Shown here piece by piece: positions 26,560 to 38,100 of a DNA stretch of 64,000 nt. Origin of the DNA: Acuticoccus sp. MNP-M23 (lineage in GTDB: Bacteria > Pseudomonadota > Alphaproteobacteria > Rhizobiales > Amorphaceae); assembly GCF_031195445.1 (NCBI RefSeq), contig NZ_CP133480.1:3650501-3714500 (forward strand), read 5' to 3'. Position 1 is the stretch's first letter, and each line of letters begins with the position of its first letter. The translations under genes were made by a program, and so were the position numbers. The notes beneath the pieces are model-generated. The model was given only the letters and a program-made list of their open reading frames with translations. It did no database searches and had not been told where the DNA came from.

Positions 26560-27066
26560 TTACGCAGCGGCAGCCTGGTTGACGTGGCCCTTGGCAAGTT
26601 TCGACAGCTTCTTGTCGGTCGCTTCTTCCTCTGCCAGCGTCTGCTTCAGGAGGGTGGCGACGTCGGGGCGGCCCATTTCGGTGGCCCACGTGCTGAGAGT
26701 GCCGTAGCGGGTGATCTCGTAGTGCTCCACGGCCTGAGCGGCCGCCACCATGGCGGCGTCCAACACATGCTCGTCGGAAACTTCGGCCATCACGCTCTCG
26801 GCTTCCTTAAGAATACCGTCGATCGCGTCGCAGGTGACCCCCTTGGGTTTCACGCCCATCAGCGTAAAAACTTGGTCAAGGCGCTCGATATGGCCCTTGG
26901 TTTCTTCAAGGTGCGTCTCGAAGCCGGCTTTGAGCGCGGGATCGACAGCCTTCTTGGCCATCTTCGGCAGCGCCTTTTTGACCTGCTTTTCCGCGTAGTA
27001 GATGTCGCGGAGGGTGTGCATGAAGAGGTCGTCCATCGTCTGGATGTCTTTGCTGAAAAGACCCAT
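26560..27066 (-). CDS. DUF892/YciF-like ferritin-fold protein
   Basis: 168 residues, start MGLFSKDIQTMDDLFMHTL chosen because GAGGACGAG lies just upstream. The sequence is almost entirely helical and carries the DUF892 pattern: DIYYAEKQVKKALPKM, FETHLEETKGHIERLDQVF, EHYEITRYGTL and LLKQTLAEEEATDKKL. Glu/His residues spaced as in di-iron four-helix bundles (E in YYAEKQ, HLEETKGHIERL, AVEHYEI, EEEATD) fit a metal-binding ferritin-like fold. The family is stress-associated in enterobacteria, but its biochemical role is not established. It is probably cytosolic and single-gene, convergent with rplQ. Confidence 0.85.
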   Translation of the reverse strand: MGLFSKDIQTMDDLFMHTLRDIYYAEKQVKKALPKMAKKAVDPALKAGFETHLEETKGHIERLDQVFTLMGVKPKGVTCDAIDGILKEAESVMAEVSDEHVLDAAMVAAAQAVEHYEITRYGTLSTWATEMGRPDVATLLKQTLAEEEATDKKLSKLAKGHVNQAAAA

Positions 27067-27162
27067 CGTTCTCGTCCTCGTGTTGCTGATGGGCATTCTG
27101 TCCATCATCGCACAACGGAACGAAAAAATTTGATGGTTGTTCCAGCGCTGCCAGCTATCGCA

Positions 27163-27202
27163 ACAAAAAAAGCCGCGCCCCGATGAACAGGGGACGCGGC
27201 TT
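27163..27202 (-). terminator. Intrinsic terminator of the F0 ATP synthase operon
   Basis: Read on the minus strand, a stem of 12 bp with one bulged base (27170-27181 with 27190-27202) is followed by a run of Ts (As at 27164-27171 on the plus strand). It lies 27 nt past the atpF stop codon. Confidence 0.9.
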
Positions 27203-27228
27203 GTCTTTCTTGAAGCGGACGCAGCTGT

Positions 27229-27714
27229 TTAATTCAGGCGCTGCTGGACCGTTTCGATGGATTCGTCGAGCATCTTTGCGCCGGCGTTTCCGTCGAGCTT
27301 GCGCGTGAGGAGGTCAGCCGCAGCGGCGACTGCGAGGTCGCTGGCACGGGCACGCACTTCGCCGAGAGCCTGGGCTTCCGCCTGGGCAATCTTGTTTTCG
27401 GCCGACTTGGTGCGCCGGTCGACCATGTCGCGAAGCTTCTCGTTGGCTTCCTCGGTCAGCCGCTTGGCTTCCTTGCGGGCCTCTTCGATGATGGCGTCCG
27501 CATCGCGTTCGGCATCACGGCGCTTGCGCTGGTATTCCGCCAGAAGCGCCTGCGCTTCCTCACGGGCCTTGCGTGCCTCATCAAGATCGTCGCGGATCCT
27601 GTCGGTCCGCTTGTCCAGAAGGGCAACGATCTTTTTCGGCGCGCCAACAGCAACCACGATGACAGCGAAGATGATGAGGCCGATCAGCGCCCAGAAGGTA
27701 TCACTCTCAAGCAT
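27229..27714 (-). CDS. atpF: ATP synthase F0 subunit b
   Basis: 161 residues. The peripheral-stalk subunit b has one N-terminal membrane helix (FWALIGLIIFAVIVVAVGA, about residues 7-25) and a long charged coiled coil to the C-terminus. It is the last gene of the F0 operon and overlaps the b' gene by 8 nt. Two different b-type subunits in tandem are typical of phototrophs and many alphaproteobacteria, where b and b' form a heterodimeric stalk. Confidence 0.95.
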   Translation of the reverse strand: MLESDTFWALIGLIIFAVIVVAVGAPKKIVALLDKRTDRIRDDLDEARKAREEAQALLAEYQRKRRDAERDADAIIEEARKEAKRLTEEANEKLRDMVDRRTKSAENKIAQAEAQALGEVRARASDLAVAAAADLLTRKLDGNAGAKMLDESIETVQQRLN

Positions 27715-28363
27715 GGGAAACCTCCTGTCGTTTGACGGCCTCGGTCACCTCGGTCTCGCTGACCGTGAGGCCGGAGAGCTGCTCTACAATGGCGCGGGCT
27801 GCGTCCGTTGCGATGGCATCCACATCGGCCAGAGCCGCATCACGGCGCTTGGCGATCTGGGCCTCGGCGTCGGCAATGCGCTTGTTGAGGGCGTCTTCGG
27901 TCTCGGCCTGCTGGCGTTCCTGCTCGGTCTTGATCTCGTCACGGCGCTGCTGCGCAATGGCGTAGGCCTTTTGTCGCGCCTCGGCGAGTTCCTGCTCGTA
28001 GATCGCGATGACCTCGTCCGTCTCCCGGGTGAGGCGCGAAGCCTCACCAAGATCTGACGCGACACGGTCGCGCCGATCCTCGATCGTGCCGCCCACCTGG
28101 GGGACGATCAGCCGGTTCACAAAGAAGTAGAGGAGACCGAAGCTGATCGCGATCCAGAAGAGATGCGAGGGGAAATCGCTGAAGTCGAACGGCGGAAAGA
28201 GGCTTTGTTCGCCTCCTGCGCCGTGGAGCGGTACGTCGACCTGTGATGCGTCTGTCGGCATGGGCACCTCGATCACACCGTGCTCAGGCGCAGCCTGAGC
28301 AGGTGTGGCGGTAAGATGCCCGGCGTCGGACGCTCCCGTGTCGGCTTGGGCAAGTTCGAACAT
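27707..28363 (-). CDS. atpF': ATP synthase F0 subunit b'
   Basis: 218 residues. A ~65-residue hydrophilic N-terminal extension rich in Ala, Pro and Asp precedes the single membrane helix (HLFWIAISFGLLYFFVNRL). A long coiled coil with many Glu/Arg/Ala residues follows. The order atpE-b'-b and the 8-nt overlap with atpF identify it. The length of the extension varies in the family; an internal start cannot be excluded. Confidence 0.93.
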   Translation of the reverse strand: MFELAQADTGASDAGHLTATPAQAAPEHGVIEVPMPTDASQVDVPLHGAGGEQSLFPPFDFSDFPSHLFWIAISFGLLYFFVNRLIVPQVGGTIEDRRDRVASDLGEASRLTRETDEVIAIYEQELAEARQKAYAIAQQRRDEIKTEQERQQAETEDALNKRIADAEAQIAKRRDAALADVDAIATDAARAIVEQLSGLTVSETEVTEAVKRQEVSHA

Positions 28364-28376
28364 CAGCGAGACTGAC

Positions 28377-28604
28377 TTAGACCGCGAAGAGGAGAAGGAG
28401 TGCGATCAGGAGCGAGAAGATCCCGAGTGCTTCCGTCACCGCGAAGCCGAAGATGAGACGGGCGAACTGGCCGTCAGCAGCCGACGGGTTGCGCAGGGCA
28501 CCCGAAAGGAATGCACCGAACAGGTTGCCAACGCCGATACCGGCGCCCGCAAGGCCGATCGTCGCAAGGCCGGCACCGATGAACTTGGCAGCTTCTGCTT
28601 CCAT
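28377..28604 (-). CDS. atpE: ATP synthase F0 subunit c
   Basis: 75 residues forming the two-helix hairpin of the rotor ring. The polar loop is RNPSAADGQ. The ion-binding carboxylate is E58 in [12 protein letters not shown]. The glycine-rich first helix ([17 protein letters not shown]) is typical. No Na+-ring signature is apparent, so a proton-driven enzyme is expected. AGGAG precedes the start. Confidence 0.97.
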   Translation of the reverse strand: MEAEAAKFIGAGLATIGLAGAGIGVGNLFGAFLSGALRNPSAADGQFARLIFGFAVTEALGIFSLLIALLLLFAV

Positions 28605-28653
28605 GGGGGGAGGCTCCTTAGATGCGCTTGATTGGTAAAATGCGCTTACAGGG

Positions 28654-29421
28654 TCAGTGGTGAGGGTGGATCGCGTCGTTGAGGTAGATGCAGGTCAGGA
28701 TCGCGAAGACATAGGCCTGCAGGGCCGCAACGAGGAATTCAAGCGCGGTGATCGCTACCGTCATGCCGAGGGGCAGGATCGCGCCGATGATGCCGACGGT
28801 GCCCAGCGCAGACAGCGACACCACGAAGGCTGCGAAGACCTTCAGCGTGATGTGCCCGGCGAGCATGTTGGCGAAAAGACGAACAGAGTGGCTGACCGGC
28901 CGCGACAGGAACGAGATGACCTCGATCAGCGAAACCAGCGGCAGAATGTAGATCGGGATGCCGGAGGGCACGAACAGCTTGAAGAAAGACAGGCCGTGCA
29001 TGCGAAGGCCGGCGATGATCACCGTCAGGAACACGACCATCGCCAGAACGACGGTCACGATCAGCTGGCTGGTCACCGTGTAGAAGTAGGGGAACATGCC
29101 GATCATGTTGGCAATCAGGATGAACATGAACAGCGAGAACACCAGCGGGAAGAAGCGCATGCCGGCTGCGCCCGCAGAGTCTCGCAGCATGTTGCCGGAA
29201 AACTCGTAGCACATTTCGGCCACGTTCTGCCAACGGCCGGGCACGAGCGCGCGGCGGCTGGTCGGCAACGCCATCAGCAGGATCACACCAAGCGTGGTGG
29301 CCAGCATGAAGAGCGAAACGTTGGTGAATGACAGATCCATCCCACCGACGTTGATGTCGATGAGAGACTTCACCTCGAACTGGTGAATGGGATCCAGGCC
29401 GCCGCCTTCTTTCGTCGCCAT
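28654..29421 (-). CDS. atpB: ATP synthase F0 subunit a
   Basis: 255 residues, a multi-pass membrane protein forming the proton half-channels. The essential arginine is in the [12 protein letters not shown] motif (near residue 180). The C-terminal [21 protein letters not shown] is also conserved. Other segments include [19 protein letters not shown]. It lies between atpI and atpE in the F0 operon. The F1 genes are not in this window. Confidence 0.97.
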   Translation of the reverse strand: MATKEGGGLDPIHQFEVKSLIDINVGGMDLSFTNVSLFMLATTLGVILLMALPTSRRALVPGRWQNVAEMCYEFSGNMLRDSAGAAGMRFFPLVFSLFMFILIANMIGMFPYFYTVTSQLIVTVVLAMVVFLTVIIAGLRMHGLSFFKLFVPSGIPIYILPLVSLIEVISFLSRPVSHSVRLFANMLAGHITLKVFAAFVVSLSALGTVGIIGAILPLGMTVAITALEFLVAALQAYVFAILTCIYLNDAIHPHH

Positions 29422-29485
29422 AGTATCCTGCGGTTCGTCCTGCGGAGTTCAATGCGCCGTTGAGCGCACACGATGAATGCGAGCG

Positions 29486-29830
29486 CTACCTGTCGGTGCC
29501 CTCATGCGGTCTCTTGCCGACTTGCGGCGGCTGAATCAAGCCCGCAGAGCGCAAAACGTTGAGGATGCCCGCAACAAACCCCAGCAGGACGAACAGAATA
29601 AAGAGCCAGGGGAGCGTTCCAAGCAGCCAATCCAGCCCGTAACCGATGAGACCGCCGACAATTATTGCCGCGATGAGTTCGGTCGAGAGGCGGAATGCCA
29701 CAGCGAAACCGGCGGCCGAACCGCGGGTGGCGGCCGCAGCCTTCTCCGCTTCCGCCGTTTCGTGCTGGTCGATTCGGGTGCGCAGCGCGTCGCGGCGCTT
29801 GTCGAGGTCGTCCTTGCTCAATTCATCCAT
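29486..29830 (-). CDS. atpI: AtpI-family protein (F0 assembly factor)
   Basis: 114 residues from the chosen start MDELSKDDLDKRRDALRTR. A start at 29848 would add 6 residues; neither has a strong Shine-Dalgarno sequence. A charged N-terminal half precedes two membrane helices (LIAAIIVGGLIGYGLDWLLG and LFILFVLLGFVAGILNVLR). AtpI proteins help assemble the c-ring or aid Mg/ion handling. It is the first gene of the F0 operon. Confidence 0.88.
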   Translation of the reverse strand: MDELSKDDLDKRRDALRTRIDQHETAEAEKAAAATRGSAAGFAVAFRLSTELIAAIIVGGLIGYGLDWLLGTLPWLFILFVLLGFVAGILNVLRSAGLIQPPQVGKRPHEGTDR

Positions 29831-29935
29831 CCGTATTTTCAGCAACATTAGCAGGTAGCGCGCGCCTGTGGGGGGACCATATGGGGCCTCTGGGCGATTG
29901 CACCGGTCCATCTGCGGTCGGCATGGGAGAATCTG

Positions 29936-30874
29936 ATGACGAAGAGGGGCTTTGGCGCGCGGGGCATTGGCGTCCGGGGGCTCGTTGCGTCAGCCGCCGC
30001 AATATTGGTGGCGGTGTCGCTCCTGGTCCCGGTGGGACCGGCCGTCGCGACGGAGGCGGACCGACCTGTGCAGCTTGCTTTCCTGGGCAAGCTGTTTGGC
30101 GGCGGTCGGGGCGGGTGCAGCCCGGCAGGCGCCGTGACGGACCCTGACGTCAGCCGGAACGCTGCGGCAATTCGCGCAGGCGGATTGTGCGTTTCAACCG
30201 AGACCGTGAGCGAGAACGGCATCACCTGGACCTTCATCGCCATCGAGAACCCGCGATCGCAGAACGGCCCCGTCTGGTATCTGCCCCACGACAACGAGAG
30301 CGCAGCGTTCGATGCCGCGGTCTATGCTGTTGCGCGTTATGGCGGCGCCATGATCGCGCTCGAGACCGGCGAGCGCCGCGAATATCGCAGCATCGACCCG
30401 AACCGCCATTTTGCGCGGGACAGGGGAGACGCCGGCCCATGCCGGATGCGCGCCGCCACGCCGCGCTACACCAAGACCGTGATGGGGTTTTTCGATGGCA
30501 AGCGGCATATTCTGGCGATGCACAACAACACACGGGGCGGGGCGGTTTCCGCATCCATGCGCACTGCCAAGTCCACCGGCTTTCGGGCGAAGGGTCCGCT
30601 CGCCGATGCGGACAACATGGTCTTCATTGCCGGCACCCGGCCCATCCAGTCGGACCGGCGGGGGCAGAACCTTCGCGACATGCTCCTGCGCGCCGGCCTC
30701 AACGTCGTCTACGAGCACGTCACCCCGCAAAACAGCGACTGTTCGTTTTCCAACTACGTGGCGCTGAACGATCGGCGGGATTATTTCAACATCGAGGCTG
30801 TCCACGGCTCGCGTGAACAGACGGCGATGGTGGACCGCCTCATGCAGGTGCTCGGCTATCGCCCCGTCCGCTGA
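29936..30874 (+). CDS. Secreted protein with M14 zinc-carboxypeptidase-like residue pattern
   Basis: 312 residues with an N-terminal signal-like helix (GLVASAAAILVAVSLLVPV) ending around A38. GGGAGA precedes the ATG. No family was recognised by overall sequence. The order of motifs resembles an M14 metallopeptidase: HxxE at H118-E121 (PHDNESAAF), an Asn-Arg pair at N156-R157 in DPNRHF, a further histidine at H196 (LAMHNN), and a candidate catalytic glutamate E287 (FNIEAVHG). This would fit a periplasmic carboxypeptidase or amidase. The assignment rests on motif order only. It is divergent from the F0 operon. Confidence 0.6.
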   Translation: MTKRGFGARGIGVRGLVASAAAILVAVSLLVPVGPAVATEADRPVQLAFLGKLFGGGRGGCSPAGAVTDPDVSRNAAAIRAGGLCVSTETVSENGITWTFIAIENPRSQNGPVWYLPHDNESAAFDAAVYAVARYGGAMIALETGERREYRSIDPNRHFARDRGDAGPCRMRAATPRYTKTVMGFFDGKRHILAMHNNTRGGAVSASMRTAKSTGFRAKGPLADADNMVFIAGTRPIQSDRRGQNLRDMLLRAGLNVVYEHVTPQNSDCSFSNYVALNDRRDYFNIEAVHGSREQTAMVDRLMQVLGYRPVR

Positions 30875-30887
30875 CGCAAGAGCGGTG

Positions 30888-32783
30888 TCAGGCGTCTTCC
30901 GCACTTGAGGCGCTGGCGGCCTCGTATTCTTCGGAAGCGGCGAGCCAGGCTTCTTCGGCCGCCTCGTGCTTGGCGGCCCACTTGGCGCGCTCGGTGGAAA
31001 GCCGGGTCGCCTTGTCCGGGTCTCCGGTGTAAAGGGCCGGGTCCTCCAGAGCCTTGTCGCGTTTCTTCATCTCCTTGGCGGCGTTTGCCATCTCCCGCTC
31101 GGCGGCCTGAATGCGCTTGCGCAGCGGCGACAGTGCCGCGCGCGCCTCGGCGGCCTCGCGGCGCCTGTCCTGCGCGCTGGCCTTCCCCTTTGCGCCACCT
31201 GATTCGGACTTCGATTTTCGCGCCCCGGCGAGGATGAGGCTCTTGTAGGCTTCCATGTCGTCGTCGAAGGGGCCGACGCTGCCATCCGCCACCAGCCAGA
31301 GCTGGTCCACGCACGCCTCCACCAGATGCCGATCATGGCTGATGAGAATCACTGCGCCCTCGTAGCCGTTGATGGCTTCGATGAGGGCAGCGCGGCTGTC
31401 GATGTCGAGGTGGTTTGTGGGCTCGTCGAGGATGAGGAGGTTGGCGCCGTTCATGGTGGCAAGGCCGAGAAGCAGCTTGGCCCGCTCGCCGCCCGACAGA
31501 TCCTTGGCGGCGGTGTCCATCCGCTCGGTGCCAAGGCCCATCTGTGCCACGCGGCCGCGCACCTGCGCCTCGCCGTCGAATTTCACGCGGGCGCGCACAT
31601 GGTCGACCGCGGTTTCCTTGGGGTTCAGCTCGTCCAGCTGATGCTGCGCGAAGTACGCGATCTGCATCCGCTCGGCGCGTACCATGGAGCCTTCCATGGG
31701 CTCGAGCTTGCCCGCCAGCATCTTCGCCAGCGTCGACTTGCCGTTGCCGTTGGCGCCCAGAAGCGCGATCCGGTCGTCCTCGTCGACGCGGATGTTGACG
31801 CGGCGCAAGACCTCGGTCTCCCCGTAGCCGAGCACCACGCGCTCGGTCTGGATGATTGGCGGGGCGAGGGCGCGCTTGGGCGACGGAATGCGGATCGGGA
31901 CCGTGCGCTCGTCCAGGATCGGCTCGGGCGAGGGCATCTTCTCCAGCATCTTCATGCGGCTTTGCGCCTGCTTGGCCTTGGACGCCTTGGCTTTGAAGCG
32001 CGCGACAAACGCTTCCATGTGCGAGCGCTCGTCCGCCAGCTTTTCCGCCCGCCGTGCCACGGCCTCGGCACGCGCCCGCCGCTGCCGCTCGAAATTGGAA
32101 TAGTTGCCGCGGTAGGGGACGAGCTTGCCGTTGTCGACGTGGACGATCTCCTTGGCCACCACATCCAGCATGTCGCGGTCGTGGCTGATGACGATGACGG
32201 TGTGGGGATAGCGCGTCAGGTAGTTTTCCAGCCAGACGGTGCCTTCGAGGTCGAGATAGTTGGTCGGCTCGTCCAGCAGCAGGAGGTCCGGCTCCAGAAA
32301 CAGGACGGCCGCCAGCGCAACGCGCATCCGCCAGCCGCCGGAGAACGACTTGCACGGCCGCCGCTGCGCCGCATCGTCAAAGCCGAGGCCGGCGAGAATC
32401 GAGGCGGCGCGCGCTTCGGCCGAATAGGCGTCGATGTCGGCAAGGCGGGTGTGGATTTCGCCGATGCGGTTCGGGTCGGTCGCGGTGTCGGCCTCGGCCA
32501 GCAGCGCGGCCCGCTCGGTGTCGGCGGCAAGGACGGTGTCGATCAGGCTTGCGTCCGAGCCCGGCGCCTCCTGCGTGACGCGGCCGATGCGCTGGCCTTC
32601 GCTGAGGTTGATGTCGCCAGATTCGGCGGAAAGGTCGCCGCATATGAGGTTGAACAGCGTCGTCTTGCCGCAGCCGTTGCGGCCGACAAGGCCCACTTTC
32701 GCGCCGTCCGGCACGGTGGCGTCGGCGCCCTCGATCAGAGTGCGTCCTTCGATGCGATAGACTAGGTTGCGAATTGTGAGCAT
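30888..32783 (-). CDS. ABC-F family ATPase (Uup/EttA-like)
   Basis: 631 residues starting MLTIRNLVYRIEG; the longer upstream frame was rejected. Two ABC domains are visible: Walker A GRNGCGKTTL with signature SFSGGWRMR and Walker B LLLLDEPTNYLD, then GANGNGKSTL, LSGGERAKL and LLILDEPTNHLD. The linker between them is basic and helical. The C-terminal ~90 residues form an Arg/Glu/Ala-rich coiled coil, as in Uup. There are no membrane segments, so it is a ribosome- or nucleic-acid-associated ATPase rather than a transporter. It is divergent from prfC. Confidence 0.92.
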   Translation of the reverse strand: MLTIRNLVYRIEGRTLIEGADATVPDGAKVGLVGRNGCGKTTLFNLICGDLSAESGDINLSEGQRIGRVTQEAPGSDASLIDTVLAADTERAALLAEADTATDPNRIGEIHTRLADIDAYSAEARAASILAGLGFDDAAQRRPCKSFSGGWRMRVALAAVLFLEPDLLLLDEPTNYLDLEGTVWLENYLTRYPHTVIVISHDRDMLDVVAKEIVHVDNGKLVPYRGNYSNFERQRRARAEAVARRAEKLADERSHMEAFVARFKAKASKAKQAQSRMKMLEKMPSPEPILDERTVPIRIPSPKRALAPPIIQTERVVLGYGETEVLRRVNIRVDEDDRIALLGANGNGKSTLAKMLAGKLEPMEGSMVRAERMQIAYFAQHQLDELNPKETAVDHVRARVKFDGEAQVRGRVAQMGLGTERMDTAAKDLSGGERAKLLLGLATMNGANLLILDEPTNHLDIDSRAALIEAINGYEGAVILISHDRHLVEACVDQLWLVADGSVGPFDDDMEAYKSLILAGARKSKSESGGAKGKASAQDRRREAAEARAALSPLRKRIQAAEREMANAAKEMKKRDKALEDPALYTGDPDKATRLSTERAKWAAKHEAAEEAWLAASEEYEAASASSAEDA

Positions 32784-32929
32784 GGGGGCGCTTTTGCCCG
32801 CTCCTTTGCCCCCCCGCAAGGGAAAGCCGCCGTGCTTTTTCCGCAGCGGTTGCCCCAACGCCGCCCGAGGCACGAGAAGGCTGCGCAAAGCCCCTTCCGC
32901 GCGGACAGCGGGACCGCTACATCAGTTCC

Positions 32930-34543
<1,614 letters not shown>

Positions 34544-34580
34544 CCGCCCCGGCAGCTGCGGCGCGGGCCGGGGGCCTGCG

Positions 34581-35057
34581 TCACTTTTCGTGCAGCGGCA
34601 GCGCGGTGGTGTCCTTCACCGTGGCCACCACAATGCGGGACTGGACGTCGCTCACAAGGTCGCTGGCCAGAAGCTTGTGGCGCAGGAATTCGTCATATTC
34701 CTTGATATCGGTGGAAATCACCTTGATCAGATAATCCACCGCGCCGGTAATCCGCTCGCACATCACCACCTCGGGGCAGCGCGAAACGAACGCATCGAAT
34801 CGCTCCATGTTCTGCGTGGACGGCATCGACAACTTCACCAGCGCATAGGCCTTGAAGCCGAGCCCCAGCGCTTCGCTGTCCAGAATCGCCACAACCGACC
34901 GGATGATGCCTGAATCGCGCAGGCGCTTGATCCGCCGCCAGCAGGGCGTCTGACTGAGGCCGACCTCGGCGCCGATTTCGGCGACTGAGCGCGAAGCATC
35001 GACCTGCATCGCGCGGAGAATCCGAACGTCGATGGCGTCGACAGAAGATTTTTCCAT
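34581..35057 (-). CDS. Lrp/AsnC-family transcriptional regulator
   Basis: 158 residues from MEKSSVDAIDVRILRAMQ. The N-terminal winged helix-turn-helix (SVAEIGAEVGLSQTPCWRRIKRL, in part) is followed by a RAM ligand-binding domain (LVKLSMPS, CERITGAVDYLIKV). It is divergent from the indolepyruvate ferredoxin oxidoreductase gene, with 122 bp between the starts. A ligand such as an aromatic or branched-chain amino acid would fit, and it probably controls that gene and itself. This is inferred from position. Confidence 0.93.
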   Translation of the reverse strand: MEKSSVDAIDVRILRAMQVDASRSVAEIGAEVGLSQTPCWRRIKRLRDSGIIRSVVAILDSEALGLGFKAYALVKLSMPSTQNMERFDAFVSRCPEVVMCERITGAVDYLIKVISTDIKEYDEFLRHKLLASDLVSDVQSRIVVATVKDTTALPLHEK

Positions 35058-35078
35058 CAGATGGCCTGACCGCAAAAG

Positions 35079-35104
35079 AATATGCCCGCGTGATGCGGGA
35101 TATT
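35079..35104. promoter_or_regulatory. Inverted repeat between the Lrp-type regulator and the oxidoreductase
   Basis: AATAT-G-CCCGC (35079-35089) pairs with GCGGGATATT (35095-35104), with a single bulged G. An AT-rich stretch follows at 35110-35127. Its place in the divergent promoter region makes it a candidate operator for the neighbouring regulator. Confidence 0.4.
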
Positions 35105-35179
35105 GGGCCAAATAAAATAGAAAATGCGACGCATTGGGAACATCTTTAGCATCAGTGGGGACAGAGTGGGGAGGCTACG

Positions 35180-38100
35180 GTGACGCGGCCCATTACACTT
35201 GATGACAGATACGAGAACGATCGGGAAAAGGTTTATCTAACTGGTATTCAAACTATCATTCGAATTGCGATTGACCGTCGCCGCCTCGATATCGCAGCGG
35301 GTTTGAAGACAGGCGCCTTTGTTTCGGGCTATCGCGGCTCACCCCTGGGCGGGGTCGATCAGGAGTTCGTGCGCAACGCCAGCCGGCTCGATCCGCTGGG
35401 GATCCGCTTTCAACCGGGGGTGAACGAAGAGCTGGGGGCCACAGCCGTCTGGGGCACGCAGAAGGTGGGACTTCACGGCAAGGGCAGCGACTATGATGGC
35501 GTCTTCGGCCTCTGGTATGGCAAGGCGCCCGGCGTGGACCGTGCGGGCGATGTCCTGAAGCAGGCCAATGCCTCGGGCACGGCCCGCCACGGCGGTGTTC
35601 TCGCGCTTTGCGGTGACGATCTCCTCGCCAAATCCTCCGTCATTGCCGCCCAATCCGAATTTGCGCTGCAACACTTCGAGATTCCGTTCTTCAACCCTGC
35701 CGACCTCCAGGATTTTCTGGACTATGGGCTGCACGGGCTCGCTTTGTCCCGCTTTGCCGGCAACTGGACCGGTCTCATCTGCGTGGCGGACACCATGGAC
35801 GCGTCGGGCCTCGTCAACGTGGACTTGCAGCGCCTGTCGCTGACCCTGCCGGAGGGCGCCGATCCGCGCCGCGAAAACGATCTCAACCGTCCGCTTCTTC
35901 TCGCCACGAGGCTGGAAACCGAGCATCTCCTGCGCGAAATTCGCCTGCCTGCGGTTGGCGCCTACGTGCGTGCCAACGGGCTGGACCGCGTTGTCTTCGG
36001 CACCGAGCGCGCGCGCATCGGCTTCGTTGCCACCGGCAAGGCTTACCGGGACCTGCGCCAGGCGTTCGACCTTCTGGGCATCGACGAGGTGCGCGCCCGC
36101 GCCCTTGGCATTGCCGTCTACAAGGTGGCCATGCCCTGGCCGCTGGAAACGCAGAACCTGCGCGCCTTCGCCCGTGGCAAGGAGCGCCTTCTGGTGGTCG
36201 AGCACAAGCGCGCCTTCATGGAGCCGCAGATCCGGGACGCGCTCTACAGCCTGCCGGACGGTCAGCGGCCGGCGGTCTACGGCAAGCGCACGCCGGCGGG
36301 CGAGCCTTGCCTGTCCGACGTGCTGGAGTTGAAGCCGCAGGACCTCGTTCATGCGATCCTGCGTGTGGTGCCGGGCCTTGAGGACGATCCGGCCATGGCC
36401 GCCGTGTCCCGCAACCTGATGGAGCGGGCCGCATGGGCCGCCGGCCATGCCGAGGGCGGCCAGCGCACCGCGTATTTTTGCGCCGGCTGTCCCCATTCTG
36501 CGTCAACCAGGACGCCCGAGGGGGCCCGCGCACTTCCCGGAATCGGCTGCCATGCGATGACGGAGATCAACGGCAACACCACCGACGGGCAGATTGCGAT
36601 GGGCGGCGAGGGGGCCACCTGGGTCGGGCAGGCGCCGTTCAGCCGGGACACCCACGTTTTCGTTAACATGGGGGACGGCACCTACTACCACTCCGGTATT
36701 CTGGCGATCCGGCAGGCGGTGGCCGCAGACGTTTCCATCACCTACCGCATTCTCTTCAACGATGCGGTGGCGATGACCGGCGGGCAGGCGCACGACGGGC
36801 CGCTCGACGTGGGCGACATCGTGCGCCAGGTCGCGGCCGAGGGCGTCCCGCGGATCGCCGTCCTCTCCGAGGAGCCGGACCGGTTCGGCCATGGGGACAT
36901 TCCGCGCGGCGTGCCGGTGCACCACCGCGATGCGCTGAAGGCGGTGCAGGCGGAATTTGCGACCGAGAGCGGCGTCTCGGTGATCGTGTTCGACCAGACG
37001 TGTGCTGCCGAAAAGCGCCGCCGCCGCAAGAAGGGCGAGGCGCCGGACCCGCCGCGCCGCGTCTTCATCAACGAGCGGATCTGCGAGGATTGCGGCGACT
37101 GTTCGGTGCAGTCCAACTGCATCGCGGTGGAGCCGCTGGACACGCAATTCGGCACCAAGCGGACCATCAACCAGTCCAGCTGCAACAAGGACACCTCCTG
37201 CGTGAAGGGCTTCTGCCCGTCCTTCGCGCTCATCGAGGGGGCTGACCCGAGGCGCGCGGCCGGCGCCAGGGTGGACATCGACGCGCTTGCCGCAGCGTTG
37301 CCGGCGCCGCAGGTGCCGACGCTCACCGCAATGTACAATGTTCTCATCACCGGAATTGGCGGCTTCGGCGTCACCACGGTGGGCGCCGTCCTCGCCATGG
37401 CAGGGCATATTGACGGCATTACCGCCTCCACGCTCGACATGACCGGCCTTGCCCAGAAAAACGGCCCGGTGACGAGCCACGTCCGATTTGCGCCCGCCGG
37501 CATGGACATCGAGGGGCCGCGCGTCCCCATCGGCACCCTCGACACGCTGATTGCGTCCGACATGCTGGTGGCCTGCAATGCCGATTCGCTGTCGATGACG
37601 GCGCCCGGCCGCACGCTCACGGTGGTCAACACCAAGGTGCAGCCCACCGCCGAATTCGTGATGAAACGCGTTCTCTCCTTCGATGAGACGCGCATGACCC
37701 GCACCTTGCGCGAAGCATCGCGCCACACCGAAGCGGTGGATGCAGCCCATTTGGCAGCGCAGCTGTTCGGCGATCAGATCTTCATGAACATGCTCCTGGT
37801 GGGGGCCGCCTTCCAGCATGGCGGGCTGCCGCTGTCCGAGGACGCGATCCTTCAGGCAATCCGGCTCAACGGTGCGGCCGTGACAACCAACATCGCCGCC
37901 TTCCGGGCCGGGCGCATTCTGGCGGCCGATCCGCAGGCAATTCTCCAGGCGGCGGGAGAGCGCCCCGGTGTGGCGCCGATGGATCTGGACGCCCGCATCG
38001 CTTTTCTGGCCGATGAGCTGGTGGCCTACCAGAATGCCGCCTACGCCGACCGTTTCAGGAAAGCGCTGGCACCGCTGATCGCAGCCGACAAGGCGGCGGG

